From contig NC_061816.1 in the NCBI RefSeq assembly GCF_021462225.1, forward strand, positions 7,258,119-7,322,118: 64,000 nucleotides of DNA, given 5' to 3'. Origin of the DNA: Girardinichthys multiradiatus. Its lineage: Eukaryota > Chordata > Actinopteri > Cyprinodontiformes > Goodeidae. The notes under the pieces are model-generated. The model saw nothing but the letters and a program-made list of their open reading frames with translations, was not told the DNA's origin and did no database searches. The number at the start of each line of letters is the position of its first letter. Positions within the stretch are counted from its first letter, which is position 1. Below, one piece after another: positions 11,285 through 24,300 of the stretch. Position numbers and translations under genes: made by a program.

Positions 11285-12245
11285 TGTACTTTGTTTTGGT
11301 CATCACATAAAACCCCACTAAAATGCATTGTAATTTGTGGCTTCACAGCATTAAAGCAAAGAAAATATATTGAAATATGTGGTTGTACAGCATGACTTGT
11401 GGAACAAACTATGGGGTATGAATACTTCTACCAGTGTTTTAAGAATGACAACTAGACTAAAAAGTGTGGTGACACATTCTTAAAAATATGTTTTCAAACC
11501 ACTTAGAGGTTTACACATTTTAAAGATGTGTCTCCACAATAGCAGCCTCCATCATTATTACATGGGAGAAGGTTGAAACCACCAGGACTCTTCCTAGAAC
11601 TGGACCGTTATCTAAACTGAGCTATCGAAGGAGAAGAGCCTTAGTCAGGGAGGTGACCACGAACTCCATGGTCACTCTGTCAGAGGTCCAGCATTCCTCT
11701 GTGGAGAGAGGAGAACCTTCCAGAAGGACAACCATCTCTGCAGCAACCCACCAATCAGGCCTGTATGGTAGAGTAGCCAGATGAAAGCTACTCCTTAATA
11801 AAAGGTACATGGCAGCCTGTCTGAAGTTTGTGAAAAGGCACCTGAAGGAATCTCAGACCATGAGAAACAACATTCACTGATTTGATTAGATAAAGATTCA
11901 TCATGTTTGGAGGAGACCAGGCACCGCTTATCACCAGACCAATACCATATCTACAGTGAAGCATGGTGGTGGCAGCATCATTCTATGGGGATGTTTTTCA
12001 AAGCAGAAACTGGCAGACTAGTCAGGATAGAGGGAAAGATGAATGCAGCAATGTACAGAGACATCCTGGATGAAAACCTGCTCCAGAGCATTTCTGACCT
12101 CAGACTGGAGCAACGGTTCATTTTTCAGCAGGACAACGACCCAAAGCCCACAGCCAAGATCTCGAAGGAGTGGCTTCAGAACCACTCTGTGAATGTCCTG
12201 GAGTGGCCCAGCCAGAGTCCACACTTGAATATTGCAGATTTGTTG
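11285..12245 (+). mobile_element. Degenerate Tc1-like element
   Basis: The segment from about 11590 (actggaccgttatctaaactgag) to 12240 matches the body of a common teleost Tc1 transposase gene. The longest open piece (11907-12275) reads through HGGGS-like, FIFQQDNDPKPTAKISKEWL and NVLEWPSQSPHLN motifs, i.e. the second catalytic Asp and the region of the third acidic residue. The final Glu is lost (PHLNIADL in place of PDLNPIE) and frames are broken upstream. The upstream 11285-11420 part resembles the terminal region. Inactive relic. Confidence 0.75.
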
Positions 12246-12249
12246 ATTT

Positions 12250-13160
12250 CCAGTCATGTTTACCTCAGCAGCTGATGTGTGAGAGTTCTACTTCTTACAT
12301 TGGTGTAGCACTGTTGTGGTACTAATAATGATAAAAAATGGAATGATAATAGTAAACAACAAAGTTGCTTTTCTAAATAATATACAGACTAGATAAAAAC
12401 AAATCAAAAGGCTAGGAACGACTATTGGAGATGTACGTCAGTAATTAATAACTGGACACTACAAACTGTTTTGGTGCTGGTACCATATATTTGGAAATTT
12501 AAAGTGAATATAAACAAACAAAAGAATACCCCAAATATTTACAATTGCAGAATTCTAGTAACATGCACAAGGTTTGTTAGATCAAATATCCAGTAGTTCA
12601 CAACAAGCTCAATAGAATCCCATTAATATATAGTGCTGGTTGGCACAAGTAGCAACTGAGACACAAATGTAGTCAATTGTCCATTATCAAGGAAGCATAT
12701 GTGGTGTGGTGTGTGAATCAGTTTGGTAGGACTGAAGGGAACAGAGCACGGCTGTGACAGTCTCCTACCAGACCAGTAGGAAAGGGTTTGAAGGTTTTTC
12801 TAGTCCTGGTTGCATTTCAGTAGCTCGCCATCATTTAACCCAGAAACAGGGTCACCTGGCCAATTCCGCTCAATTCGATGCACGACGAACCCGCACTGCA
12901 ACAGATTCTCTGGCAATTGACATCTGTAGCATGCCGTCTCTCTAGCTTTTCTGCTCACACCTGACTTAGGAAAGCTGAAGCAGGCTTGTATTAGGCCTCA
13001 TGCAATGCAATTGACTAACTGTGGACATGTGATCTGGATCACCTAACTGACGCACAGCAAGTTTACAATGGTTATGCGTTTAAGGTGGTTGGATATTTCT
13101 AAATAACCGGGTTTTTTTTCACCCTGGGTTACATTGGTACAATATCACAATAAACAAACA
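12250..13160. other. Intergenic, nothing recognised
   Basis: No gene or known repeat seen. The 63-codon frame at 12754-12945 has no recognisable features. Confidence 0.4.
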
Positions 13161-13162
13161 TA

Positions 13163-14432
13163 CAGGGGTTGGACAATGAAACTGAAACACCTGGTTTTAG
13201 ACCACAATAATTTATTAGTATGTTGTAGGGCCTCCTTTTGCGGCCAATACAGCATCAATTCATCTTGGGAATGACATATACAAGTCCTGCACAGTGGTCA
13301 GAGGGATTTTAAGCCATTCTTCTTGCAGGATAGTGGTCAGGTGACTACGTGATACTGGTGGAGGAAAACGTTTCCTGACTCGCTCCTCCAAAACACCCCA
13401 AAGTGGCTCAATAATATTTAGATCTGATGACTGTGCAGGCCATGGGAGATGTTCAACTTCACTTTCATGTTCATCAAACCAATCTTTCACCAGTCTTGCT
13501 GTGTGTATTGGTGCATTGTCATCCTGATACACGGCACCGCCTTCAGGATACAATGTTTGAACCATTGGATGCACATGGTCCTCAAGAATGGTTCAGTAGT
13601 CCTTGGCAGTGATGCGTCCATCTAGCACAAGTATTGGGCCAAGGGAATGCCATGATATGGCAGCCCAAACCATCACTGATCCACCCCCATGCTTCACTCT
13701 GGGCATGCAACAGTCTGGGTGGTACGCTTCTTTGGGGCTTCTCCACACCGTAACTCTCCCGGATGTGGGGAAAACAGTAAAGGTGGACTCATCAGAGAAC
13801 AATACATGTTTCACATTGTCCACAGCCCAAGATTTGCGCTCCTTGCACCATTGAAACTGATGTTTGGCATTGGTATGAGTGACCAAAGGTTTGGCTATAG
13901 CAGCCCGGCCGTGTATATTGACCCTGTGGAGCTCCCGACGGACAGTTCTGGTGGAAACAGGAGAGTTGAGGTGCACATTTAATTCTGCCGTGATTTGGGC
14001 AGCCGTGGTTTTATGTTTTTTGGATACAATCCAGGTTAGCACCCGAACATCCCTTTCAGACAGCTTCCTCTTGCGTCCACAGTTAATCCTGTTGGATGTG
14101 GTTCGTCCTTCTTGGTGGTATGCTGACATTACCCTGGATACCGTGGCTCTTGATACATCACAAAGACTTGCTGTCTTGGTCACAGATGCGCCAGCAAGAC
14201 GTGCACCAACAATTTGTCCTCTTTTGAACTCTGGTATGTCACCCATAATGTTGTGTGCATTTCAATATTCTGAGCAAAACTGTGCTCTTACCCTGCTAAT
14301 TGAACCTTCACACTCTGCTCTTACTGGTGCAATGTGCAATCAATGAAGACTGGCAACCAGGTTGGTCCAATTTAGCCATGAAACCTCCCACACTAAAATG
14401 ACAGGTGTTTCAGTTTCATTGTCCAACCCCTG
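13163..14432 (-). mobile_element. Tc1/mariner DD36E-type transposon (1,270 bp)
   Basis: Ends are CAGGGGTTGGACAATGAAAC in inverted orientation, flanked by TA at 13161-13162 and 14433-14434. One transposase gene fills the interior on the minus strand. Termini are clean and nearly perfect, which suggests a fairly young insertion. Confidence 0.95.
13260..14246 (-). pseudogene. Mariner-like transposase, single in-frame stop
   Basis: From ATG 14246 (MGDIPEFKRG) to the stop at 13260 the frame spans 329 codons with one interruption, TGA at 13593-13595 (codon 218). Domains: helix-turn-helix DNA binding (about residues 1-110, with a CGRKRK basic patch near 56), then catalytic motifs LFSDES (Asp152), YQDDNAPIH (Asp243) and NIIEPLW (Glu280). 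By my count 36 residues separate the last two acids, so DD36E. The stop lies between the first and second catalytic residues, so this copy should not make active enzyme. Confidence 0.9.
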
Positions 14433-14434
14433 TA

Positions 14435-14948
14435 TATTACCTTTGGTTAACTGTGAGGAGGAAGCTCTGTTCTCTCACCAAACAGAATCACACCAGCTGT
14501 GGAGGGATTTAGGAGGCAATTGGTGTCCACCACTCCTGATGCATGGGCAGCCACATTAAACAGGCTTGCAATATTCTGCATAAGCAACATAATAATTTAT
14601 AAGTATTTAAAATGGCTCAAACTGTGTTTGCCAGCAAATCTGAACATTTGTTGATATCAGTTTAAAAATGATGAAGTAAATGTTGACAAATAAGTGAAAC
14701 ATGAACTTAAAAAATACAATCACTCACATACCTCTCCTCTCAACTGCTGATATAGACAAAAGGAGCATATTTGAATGATGGACGAACATGCCTCACAATC
14801 AGATATACCAGGAAACTGGTTCGTGCATTGAAGACTTCTACAGTAAAGCTTGACAGTTTCAAAAAAGCAGGTGTGATCTGCTAAAATGAATGTTTTGCAT
14901 TTGACTGTAACTTGTAAGCTTTGATAGTTACCTTGCAACTGATCACAG
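14435..14948. other. Spacer between two transposons
   Basis: AT-rich sequence with no recognisable gene. Confidence 0.4.
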
Positions 14949-14950
14949 TA

Positions 14951-16519
14951 CAGGTCCTTCTCAAAATATTAGCATATTGTGATAAAGTTAATTATTTTCC
15001 ATAATGTAATGATGGAAATTTAACATTCATATATTTTAGATTCATTGCACACTAACTGAAATATTTCAGGTCTTTTATTGTCTTAATACGGATGATTTTG
15101 GCATACAGCTCATGAAAACCTAAAATTCCTATCTCACAAAATTAGCATATTTCATCCGACCAATAAAAGAAAAGTGTTTTTAATACAAAAAAACGTCAAC
15201 CTTCAAATAATCATGTACAGTTATGCCCTCAATACTTGGTCGGGAATCCTTTTGCAGAAATGACTGCTTCAATGCGGCGTGGCATGGAGGCAATCAGCCT
15301 GTGGCACTGCTGAGGTCTTATGGAGGCCCAGGATGCTTCGATAGCGGCCTTTAGATCATCCAGAGTGTTGGGTCTTGAGTCTCTCAACGTTCTCTTCACA
15401 ATATCCCACAGATTCTCTATGGGGTTCAGGTCAGGAGAGTTGGCAGGCCAATTGAGCACAGTGATACCATGGTCAGTAAACCATTTACCAGTGGTTTTGG
15501 CACTGTGAGCAGGTGCCAGGTCGTGCTGAAAAATGAAATCTTCATCTCCATAAAGCTTTTCAGCAGATGGAAGCATGAAGTGCACAAAAATCTCCTGATA
15601 TCTAGCTGCATTGACCCTGCCCTTGATAAAACACAGTCGACCAACACCAGCAGCTGACACGGCACCCCAGACCATCACTGACTGTGGGTACTTGACACTG
15701 GACTTCTGGCATTTTGGCATTTCCTTCTCCCCAGTCTTCCTCCAGACTCTGGCACCTTGATTTCCGAATGACATGCAGAATTTGCTTTCATCCGAAAAAA
15801 GTACTTTGGACCACTGAGCAACAGTCCAGTGCTGCTTCTCTGTAGCCCAGGTCTGGGGAATGCGGCACCTGTAGCCCATTTCCTGCACATGCCTGTGCAC
15901 GGTGGCTCTGGATGTTTCTAGTCCAGACTCAGTCCACTGCTTCCACAGATCCCCCAAGGTCTGGAATCGGCCCTTCTCCACAATCTTCCTCAGGGTCCGG
16001 TCACCTCTTCTCGTTGTGCAGCGTTTTCTGCCACACTTTTTCCTTCCCACAGACTTCCCACTGAGGTGCCTTGATACAGCACTCTGGGAACAGCCTATTC
16101 GTTCAGAAATGTCTTTCTGTGTCTTACCCTCTTGCTTGAGGGTGTCAATAGTGGCCTTCTGGACAGCAGTCAGGTCGGCAGTCTTACCCATGATTGGGGT
16201 TTTGAGTGATGAACCAGGCTGGGAGTTTTAAAGGCCTCAGGAATCTTTTGCAGGTGTTTAGAGTTAACTCGTTGATTCAGATGATTAGGTTCATAGCTCG
16301 TTTAGAGACCCTTTAAATGATATGCTAATTTTGTGAGATAGGAATTTTGGGTTTTCATGAGCTGTATGCCAAAATCATCCATATTAAGACAATAAAAGAC
16401 CTGAAATATTTCAGTTAGTGTGCAATGAATCTAAAATATATGAATGTTAAATTTTCATCATGACATTATGGAAAATAATTAGCTTCATCACAATATGCTA
16501 ATATTTTGAGAAGGACCTG
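14951..16519 (-). mobile_element. Tc1-like transposon, copy B (1,569 bp)
   Basis: Same family as copies A and C: termini CAGGTCCTTCTCAAAATATT, TA flanks at 14949-14950 and 16520-16521, inverted repeats of about 200 bp. It is about 41 bp shorter than A, mainly from a 42-bp in-frame deletion in the transposase gene shared with copy C. Confidence 0.95.
15229..16191 (-). CDS. Tc1 transposase, copy B, open reading frame intact
   Basis: 320 codons without interruption from MGKTADLTAV to FPTKY. Residues about 8-105 form the two helix-turn-helix units with a GRKKCGRKR basic linker near 49-57. Catalytic motifs are LFSDES (Asp134), FQHDLAPAH (Asp224) and NPIENLW (Glu259), giving DD34E. It lacks the 14 residues seen in copy A just after IPQ (113), in the linker before the catalytic core, so activity is doubtful despite the open frame. 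The start is fixed by conservation with the other copies. Confidence 0.9.
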   Translation of the reverse strand: MGKTADLTAVQKATIDTLKQEGKTQKDISERIGCSQSAVSRHLSGKSVGRKKCGRKRCTTRRGDRTLRKIVEKGRFQTLGDLWKQWTESGLETSRATVHRHVQEMGYRCRIPQTWATEKQHWTVAQWSKVLFSDESKFCMSFGNQGARVWRKTGEKEMPKCQKSSVKYPQSVMVWGAVSAAGVGRLCFIKGRVNAARYQEIFVHFMLPSAEKLYGDEDFIFQHDLAPAHSAKTTGKWFTDHGITVLNWPANSPDLNPIENLWDIVKRTLRDSRPNTLDDLKAAIEASWASIRPQQCHRLIASMPRRIEAVISAKGFPTKY

Positions 16520-16521
16520 TA

Positions 16522-17020
16522 TGTATTATAATCCAATGTTTAATCAAAGTGATCAATTGTGGTTACAAAAATTCTTAAAAAAGAAGTGTGTCTCATCTAC
16601 TCTGTCTAGTAGAAAGATTTCACATTAGTTTTGTCTCATTGGGTCATGTGACCTTCTAAATGTTGCACTTGCATGGGTGTGTAGGGGACATATGTGAGTT
16701 TACTATGTTAAAATATTGTCATTCATATACTTTTTATTCTAAATATGGGACGATTCCGTTTTTCAAGGGACGGTTGGCAACTCAATGGCTGACTGATGTC
16801 CGTCAGGTTAAAGTAAACATGACACAACTTGGAAAAGACATGGATTCTTTTGGCGAAACAACACGAAGGTGTGCAAAAACAACCTCACAAGATCAGGTTC
16901 AATTTGTATTTATTTATTTTTTCTAGAAGCTGTTGATTAAAAATAAAGTAACAACATTGACATGAATACGTTTCGTCGTTTTACCGACAAATCGATCAGA
17001 AAAGCTGTCAAGACGGTTGG
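16522..17020. other. Intergenic, nothing recognised
   Basis: No gene or known repeat seen between Tc1 copy B and the palindrome. Confidence 0.4.
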
Positions 17021-17238
17021 ATCAGCTGTTACGTTGATTCGCGTTTCCCCAGCGTCTCCTTGCCGCTCACGCGGCAAAAAAGGCGCGTGCTTGCTGCAGG
17101 CTCGGAACCGCCGCGCTATGCTCGCGCCACAGGGGAACTACGGTAACCCTGAAAGCTCAAATGTCGTGTTTCGGAGAAGTCGATATACATTTGTTTAGCT
17201 AGTGTGTTGTTATTAGATAAACTAATATATCAACATTT

Positions 17239-17239
17239 T

Positions 17240-17329
<90 letters not shown>
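17239..17329 (+). repeat. (GATA)n microsatellite
   Basis: About 22 tandem gata units, the left inner part of the palindrome. Confidence 0.95.
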
Positions 17330-17331
<2 letters not shown>

Positions 17332-17485
17332 ATGTAAATATAAAGGGGGAAAGCTATCTGATGGCCCTCTAATCTCCATCAGATACCGTTCCCCCTGTTT
17401 AACACAGGGGTAATCTGACAGGGTTTATAGTACATTTATAGGACCATATAGGATCACAACAGTATAGATATCTGTAGTCTCTCTT

Positions 17486-17489
<4 letters not shown>

Positions 17490-17552
<63 letters not shown>

Positions 17553-17580
17553 ATCTATATATATATATATATATACACGT
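17490..17580. repeat. (CTAT)/(AT)n microsatellite
   Basis: Short ctat run followed by a long alternating at tract with one ctatctat interruption. Confidence 0.9.
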
Positions 17581-17612
17581 TTGTGTGTGTATATAAATAT
17601 GTGTCGTTATAT

Positions 17613-17848
<236 letters not shown>

Positions 17849-18320
17849 AATGAATATATATTAGTTTATCTAATAACAACACACTAGCTAAACAAATGTA
17901 TATCGACTTCTCCGAAACACGACATTTGAGCTTTCAGGGTTACCGTAGTTCCCCTGTGGTACGAGCACAGCGCGGCGGTTCCGAGCCTGCAACAAGCACG
18001 CGCCTTTTTTGCCGCGTGAGCGGCAAGGAGACGCTGGAAACCGTATCTGATGAAACGCGAATCGACGTAACACCTGCTCTCTGGCTGCAGTGCGCGCTCC
18101 CGACACAAGGGGGGAACAGAATATTTCTGCATTCAGGGATGCAAGGCTGGAAGAGGTTGTATACCTGTTCACTTCGACTCCATCTTCATTTGTTTCTAAC
18201 GTCATTTGTTTTTAACGTCATTATTTCTCTCCCTAAACAGGCTCACACTCACTACATCTGCTGCTGACGCTCTGCACTAGTTTTATTATTCCAAGTTGTC
18301 TTTTAGGCGACATTAATTTC

Positions 18321-21300
18321 ATGTTACCGATCATGTTTGTTTTCCGGACTCTGGTTGTTCTGGTCGTCCTCATTATTACGGATGTCAAAGGTGGTGAGTA
18401 TGAAAATATAAAAATAACGTTGTTTTGGTTTATATTTTCGCTTGTTAAACATGGACCTTATACCGATGTATATTTAGGCCCGAGGTGGAAAACTGCTAGG
18501 GTCTATTGTAATCGCAGGAATTCTTCTTTCTGTCTTTATTTTTTCCGGGGACTTTTGGCGGCGCAATATGGGGACTTTGCCATACCCCAAAACTCACCAA
18601 ATGTTACCCAAAATTGTCCCCCGCGTGAAATTTTCGTTCTTTAATGTCATCGTCAGTAGGCGTGGCCAAACCACGTAGCCACGCCCCCACACGTGAGATA
18701 GACGTTGCAATAACTTTACCAAAAACAATATTCACTGATCACATGCTGACATCATCGAAGCCCCGCCCCCTGAGAACAGGAAGTGTCATGTTTCACTCAG
18801 TGTGGGCCATATTTGATCTCCTTCAACTAATCAACATGAAACTGTCTCCAATGACAGATAACAAGATGGTCTAACTTGATCTCCAGTACTGACAGATTTG
18901 GCTGGAGGATGTGGCCGTGGCGGCGTGGCAAAGTCTGATGTGACGCCATGGCGATACGTTTGGCTCTAAATTCCACATAGATCATCTGATCTGCACCAAA
19001 TTCAATGTGATTGATCCTTGTCCAGTCGCCAACAGAGATCTGATGATATATTCGGTGGGCGTGGCCTAATTCATTCAGAGCGCTCCCTAGAAAATTAAAA
19101 ATAATCAGCCCCAAGCCATGCTTTGACCAAGGAATCTGAAATTTGATACACATATGTAACTTCTCAGGACCTACAAAAAAGTCTCTTGGAGCATTGGTCC
19201 AAACCCCACAGGAAGTCGGCCATTTTGGATTGAAGTTGCCATTTTGACCCTGTTTTGGCCGTTTATAGCTCGCATATCTGAGCAAACTCCTCCTACAGCT
19301 TTTAACTTAGAGACTTAAAAATCACTCAGTTTACACTTAAGGCACCGGGGATCAAAAGTTATCAAAAGCTTTTTGATACATGAAAGCGTGTGGGCGTGGC
19401 CACGCCTCAAAATATGACTTCTCGCCATAAAACACTAAATTGATATAGCTCCTACAAGGAAAGTCACAGACAAATGAAACCTTCTGGGATTGATCTGCCT
19501 CTAGGCCTCAACAATATTCACTGATCAGATGCTGACATCATCGAAGCCCCGCCCCCTGAGAACAGGAAGTGTCCAGTTTTCCTATAGAGAGTCAATTTTT
19601 TTTTTCTTCACATAATCAATGTGAAACTGTCCCAAGTAACAGATAACATGATGGTCTTAGACAGTCGCCGTACTGACTGCTGTAGCTGGAGGGTGTGGCC
19701 ATGATGGCGTGGCGAATTATGATGTCACGCCACGGCCATACGTTTGCCTCTAAATTACACATGCAAGGTCCGATTCACTCCAAACTGATAATTCTTGGTC
19801 TTTGTCAGCCCCGAAACAGCTCTATTACATTACATTGGAATTTGGATCAAGAGCGCCCCCTAGGTCACTTCAAGTGCTCTATCTCCCTCATACATCATCG
19901 GATCCACTTGAAATGTAGTATACATGATCATGACTTAATGATGGACATGTTGACACAGTCAATTGATGATGTCGTTTTAGCCCCACCCACAAACAAACAA
20001 GTGAGTGCAGCTTCCATCTGGAAGGTGTGATTTATTCCAAATTTTGAATGCTTTATGCCAGCACGAAACTCTGCATGACTGAAGATCATATGACCTGTTG
20101 CTCACAGTGCCACCTACTGGCGATGTGTTCAAGTGAAGCGGTGTCATCATGTGTGGCGTGTAGGAGGCGATGCCAGGCTCCCGCGGTCGCTGCACAGGCC
20201 GAGTTGCGCTGAGGTGCGAGGGCCTACAAGGCTGCTTGCAGCTTTAATTTACGTTATTTTTAGTGACATTCCTTAATTAATAACCTAAAAACTCAAATAG
20301 CCGACATCAAACGTTTTAGTTTGTCAAAGAAACATGTGACTGATCCACAGACAATTACTAAAATCAAGAAAAAACCTTCTTTCTGCAAGGCAACAGTGCT
20401 ACTAACTGCTTAACCATGCAGACCCTCGTACTAGATTGAAATGTTTTTAAAAACAAACTACTTATAAACAGACTATGTATTGTGGACATAATTTTAGTAA
20501 ATTGCTGCATTTTAAATCTATATTGTAACAATGTGAAGTCTGACCCAAAATAGATTGTCACAAATAAATGGCATTTCTTCTACTTTTTTAACATATTAGG
20601 ACAAAACTGTAAGGAAAGGTTCTTTAGTGTTTGTTTTGACATTTCTAACCCAAGAACTCAAATACTTTAAGCTTTATTATTTGTAAAAGTTTATTAAACG
20701 TAATTTTCTCAAACATATTCACATGAAGGAGTAAAAATGTTCTTGTTTTCATTCGCAGCTAATCTGATCTACAAAACAGTTGGAGACTCTGTTGTCCTGA
20801 ATCCAGGTCCGCTCTCTGGTCCCATCAGTAGCACGACCTGGAAGCATAAATCGGACCTCGCCTTGGAGTGGTTCGGGACAGAGATTATTTGTTACAGAGA
20901 ATTTAAAGGTAAGTTCACTTGTGACTGGACTATAGAGTGTTGTAACACCTGAGATCCTGTGGATTCACATCATGCATTATGTGTTTATATGGATCCTGGT
21001 TCCAGGTCGCTGTGATGTGGATCGAACAAGTGGAAGTCTGATTATAAATAATCTGACGCTAGGCGACAGCGGCATCTACTCCCCTGAGATCAACAACAAA
21101 GAACTGGACAAGATGGACCTACTGGTTCTCCGTGAGTTCAGCGGGTTTGACTGAGGTTTGTTGGGTTTGAACCTGAGTAGAGTTGATGGTAATCTGTTCT
21201 TGTTTCTGTCAGAACCGGTCTCAAAACCCACGGTGTCCATACAGTGCAACAATGAGAAGACCTTCTGTAATCTCATCTGTGAAGCCAACATCACTGCTGA

Positions 21301-24300
21301 GTTTGGATCTGTCACATATAAATGGAAAAATGAAGACAGGGTTCTGTCCAACAGCAAGGAGCTGGAGATAAAAACGGTATGAGGATGAGAAACCCTGTAA
21401 GAACTCAGGATAAAAACCTGATGGTCTGGTTCTGAACTGTTTTTCATTTGTTTCTCAGGAGAAAGATGGAAGCTCCTTTATCTGCGAGTTGGAAAACTTT
21501 GTTAGCAACGCATCCATTGAAGCAGTAATCAACCCCTTTAGCAGTGGTGAGTTTCTGTCCATCCTGTCCCAAACAATGTCTCACAACAACATTCATCCCT
21601 TTAGATTTTCCTCCTTCAGTTGCATCACAACCACAAACTTCATTGTGTTAAACTGGGATTTTCTGTGATGCAGTGCTGTGAAAAAGTATTTACCCCCTTA
21701 ACAGATTTCTTCTGTTTCTGTCTTTTTGTCTCATTTAAATGTTTCAGATCATCAATAAAAACCTGAGTAAAAACAAAAAGTAGTTTGTAAATTATGATTT
21801 TATTTATCAAGGAAAGGAACCTCTTTAAACTAACCCGGCTCTATGTTAAAAATAATTACCCCCTCAACATAATAACTGGTTATTCCAGCCTTGGCAGCAA
21901 CATCTGACACCAAGAATATAACTTTTGATGATAACTCTGTAGCCTCCCTGTGGAGGACAGACTTGTCTTAATTCAAACACATTGGAGGGTTTTCAGCCAA
22001 CAACCTGTTTAAGGTCATTACACAGCATCCAAATGTTGGATTTTGGTCTAGACTTTGACTAGGCCACTCTAAAATCTTTATTTAGTTTTTTGAGTCATTT
22101 AGTGCTGGACTTCATGGTTTAAATCATCATCCTGCAGCAGAACCATGAGCTTGGGCTTAAGCTGATAAGCTGATGGCCGGACATTCACCTTTAGGGTTTT
22201 CTGTTAGAGAGCAGAGGTCATGGTTCAGTGAATTATGGCAAATCATCCAGATGCTGAAGCAGCAAACCAGCTCCAGAACATCTCACTACCACCACCGTGT
22301 TTGACTGTCAATGTGATGGTTTGTCTCTGAAATGCTGTGTTAGATGTAGGTCAAAGGTAACGTGACAAACACCTTCCTAAAAGGTCAACCTTTGTCTCAC
22401 CAGTCCACAGAAGGTTTTTCTCAAAGTTTCTGGTATCATCTAGATGTTTTCTTAGTAAATCTGAGATGGGCCTTTGTCTTCTTGTTGTTGTTCTAGCAGT
22501 GGTTCTGGTCTTTGAATTCTCTGGGACTGAAACAATTAGTTTGATTAATTTTGATTAATCAATCATTTAAATAATTAACTAAGTTAGTAATTGAATAATT
22601 GTTAACTGGAGTATACGGACTCTAAAACATGTCATTAGCTGAGAGAACAACCCACTCAGAGAAATAATTAGGCCAAAATAGTACATTGAAATGACCTTTA
22701 AACAAATCCTGGTGCCACAGCGCCAGTGTTTCTGGTGAGATTCTGGTGTAAAACCCTTCTTTGGTTCCTGCACTTTTTTCTCCTCTAAAAAATTGCTTGT
22801 TGCAGCTTTTAATTATTTTCTTAGCAGGAAAACTGCAAAAACAGTGACGTGTCCCGCCATTTTTGATGTCGCAGTTATGGTGCAGAGATGCAAGTCGATG
22901 ACATAACCACTACTGTCCCAATTGTCCCAATTGTCCACCCTTGTAACATGCACACTTCTACCCCTACATGCACTTTTACAAAGTACACACTTCATAGATG
23001 GTCTAGGGTTTAGTGTGGGTATTGGGACAGGGCCGTTGTTCTGGATTCTACAGTAACTTCCTGGATGAGTCGTTGATGAGGTTTTGGAGTAATTTTGATA
23101 GGTCGGCCATTCCTGGGAAGGTTCACCACTGTTCCATGTTTTCTCCATGTGTAGATAATGGTTCTCACTGTGGTTCTCTGGAGACCCAAAGTCTTACAAA
23201 TGGCTTTGTCATCATTTCCAAATTGAAAGATGTTAATCACTTTGTTTCTCATTTCTCATGTTTCTTTTGATCGGGGCGTGATGTGTTGCTTTGGAGATAT
23301 TTTAGCCTACTTCATGCTGTCAGAAAGGTTCTGTTTAAATTATTGTTCGCTTCTGCTGATCTGGCAGTAATCAGGTCTGGGTGTGGATATTAAAACTGAA
23401 CCCGAAATTGTGGTTACTCACAGTACATTTTTGATTTAACATGGGGAGTAATTACTTTTTCACATAGAGCCAGATGGGTTTGGATAGATTTTATTCACTT
23501 GGTAAATTAATCATTTGAAAACTGGATTTTGCATTTACTTTTGGATAACTTTTGATAATAAAATTAGTTTGATAATTTTACAGTGACAGAAGAGCTAAAA
23601 CAGAACAAATCTGTAAGGGAGTAAATACTTTTTCACAGCACTGTAGGTTGACAAGGTGTATAATCGAGAAGTGGAAATAAAATCATACATTATTTTAAGA
23701 AAACTGTTTAAAACCAAAAAGTTGAGAAATTACATTTGCAAGTCTTATTTGGTATGTCTTCCAGCTTTCCACTTCTAGAGACGGGTCTGGACTTTGACTA
23801 GGCCATGCCAACACATCACTATGTTTAATCTAAACCATTGCATATTAGCTCTGGTTGTATGTTTAGGGTAATCGTCCTATTTAAAGGTAAATATCCACCC
23901 CAGTCTCAAGTCTTTTGGAGCCTCAAATATTTCCATCTTCCGATCAACTCAGACCAGCTTTTGTCCCTGCTGATGAAAACCTTCCACCTAGCATGATGCT
24001 GCCACCACCGTGGTTGTGATGGTTTATGCAATGTTACTTTCCTGCCACACAAAGCAAAAACGTTCAAGTATTCATAATAATACCAAGAGCTGTAGGTGTT
24101 GGGCTCTGTTAGAGTCATAGTCTAAAACTGGTGAACAATTGGCTCTGTGAACAATTTGTAGTTTTAATAATTAACTCTTTCATTTCAGGGAATAATCCTC
24201 CACCAGTGATTGTTTCAGTTGTAATTACATTCCTGATCCTGATTGTGATCCTGATTGGAGTTGTTCTCTTTTTAAAGTACAAAAAAGGTAAGAATTTACT

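Noticed and set aside
18827..19285. 152-codon minus-strand frame
   Set aside because: Lies entirely inside the dispersed element in intron 1, with no recognisable domain.
22813..23148. 111-codon minus-strand frame as a gene
   Set aside because: It crosses the boundary between a Tc1 relic and its nested insertion, and the shared part recurs at 42211 as repeat sequence.
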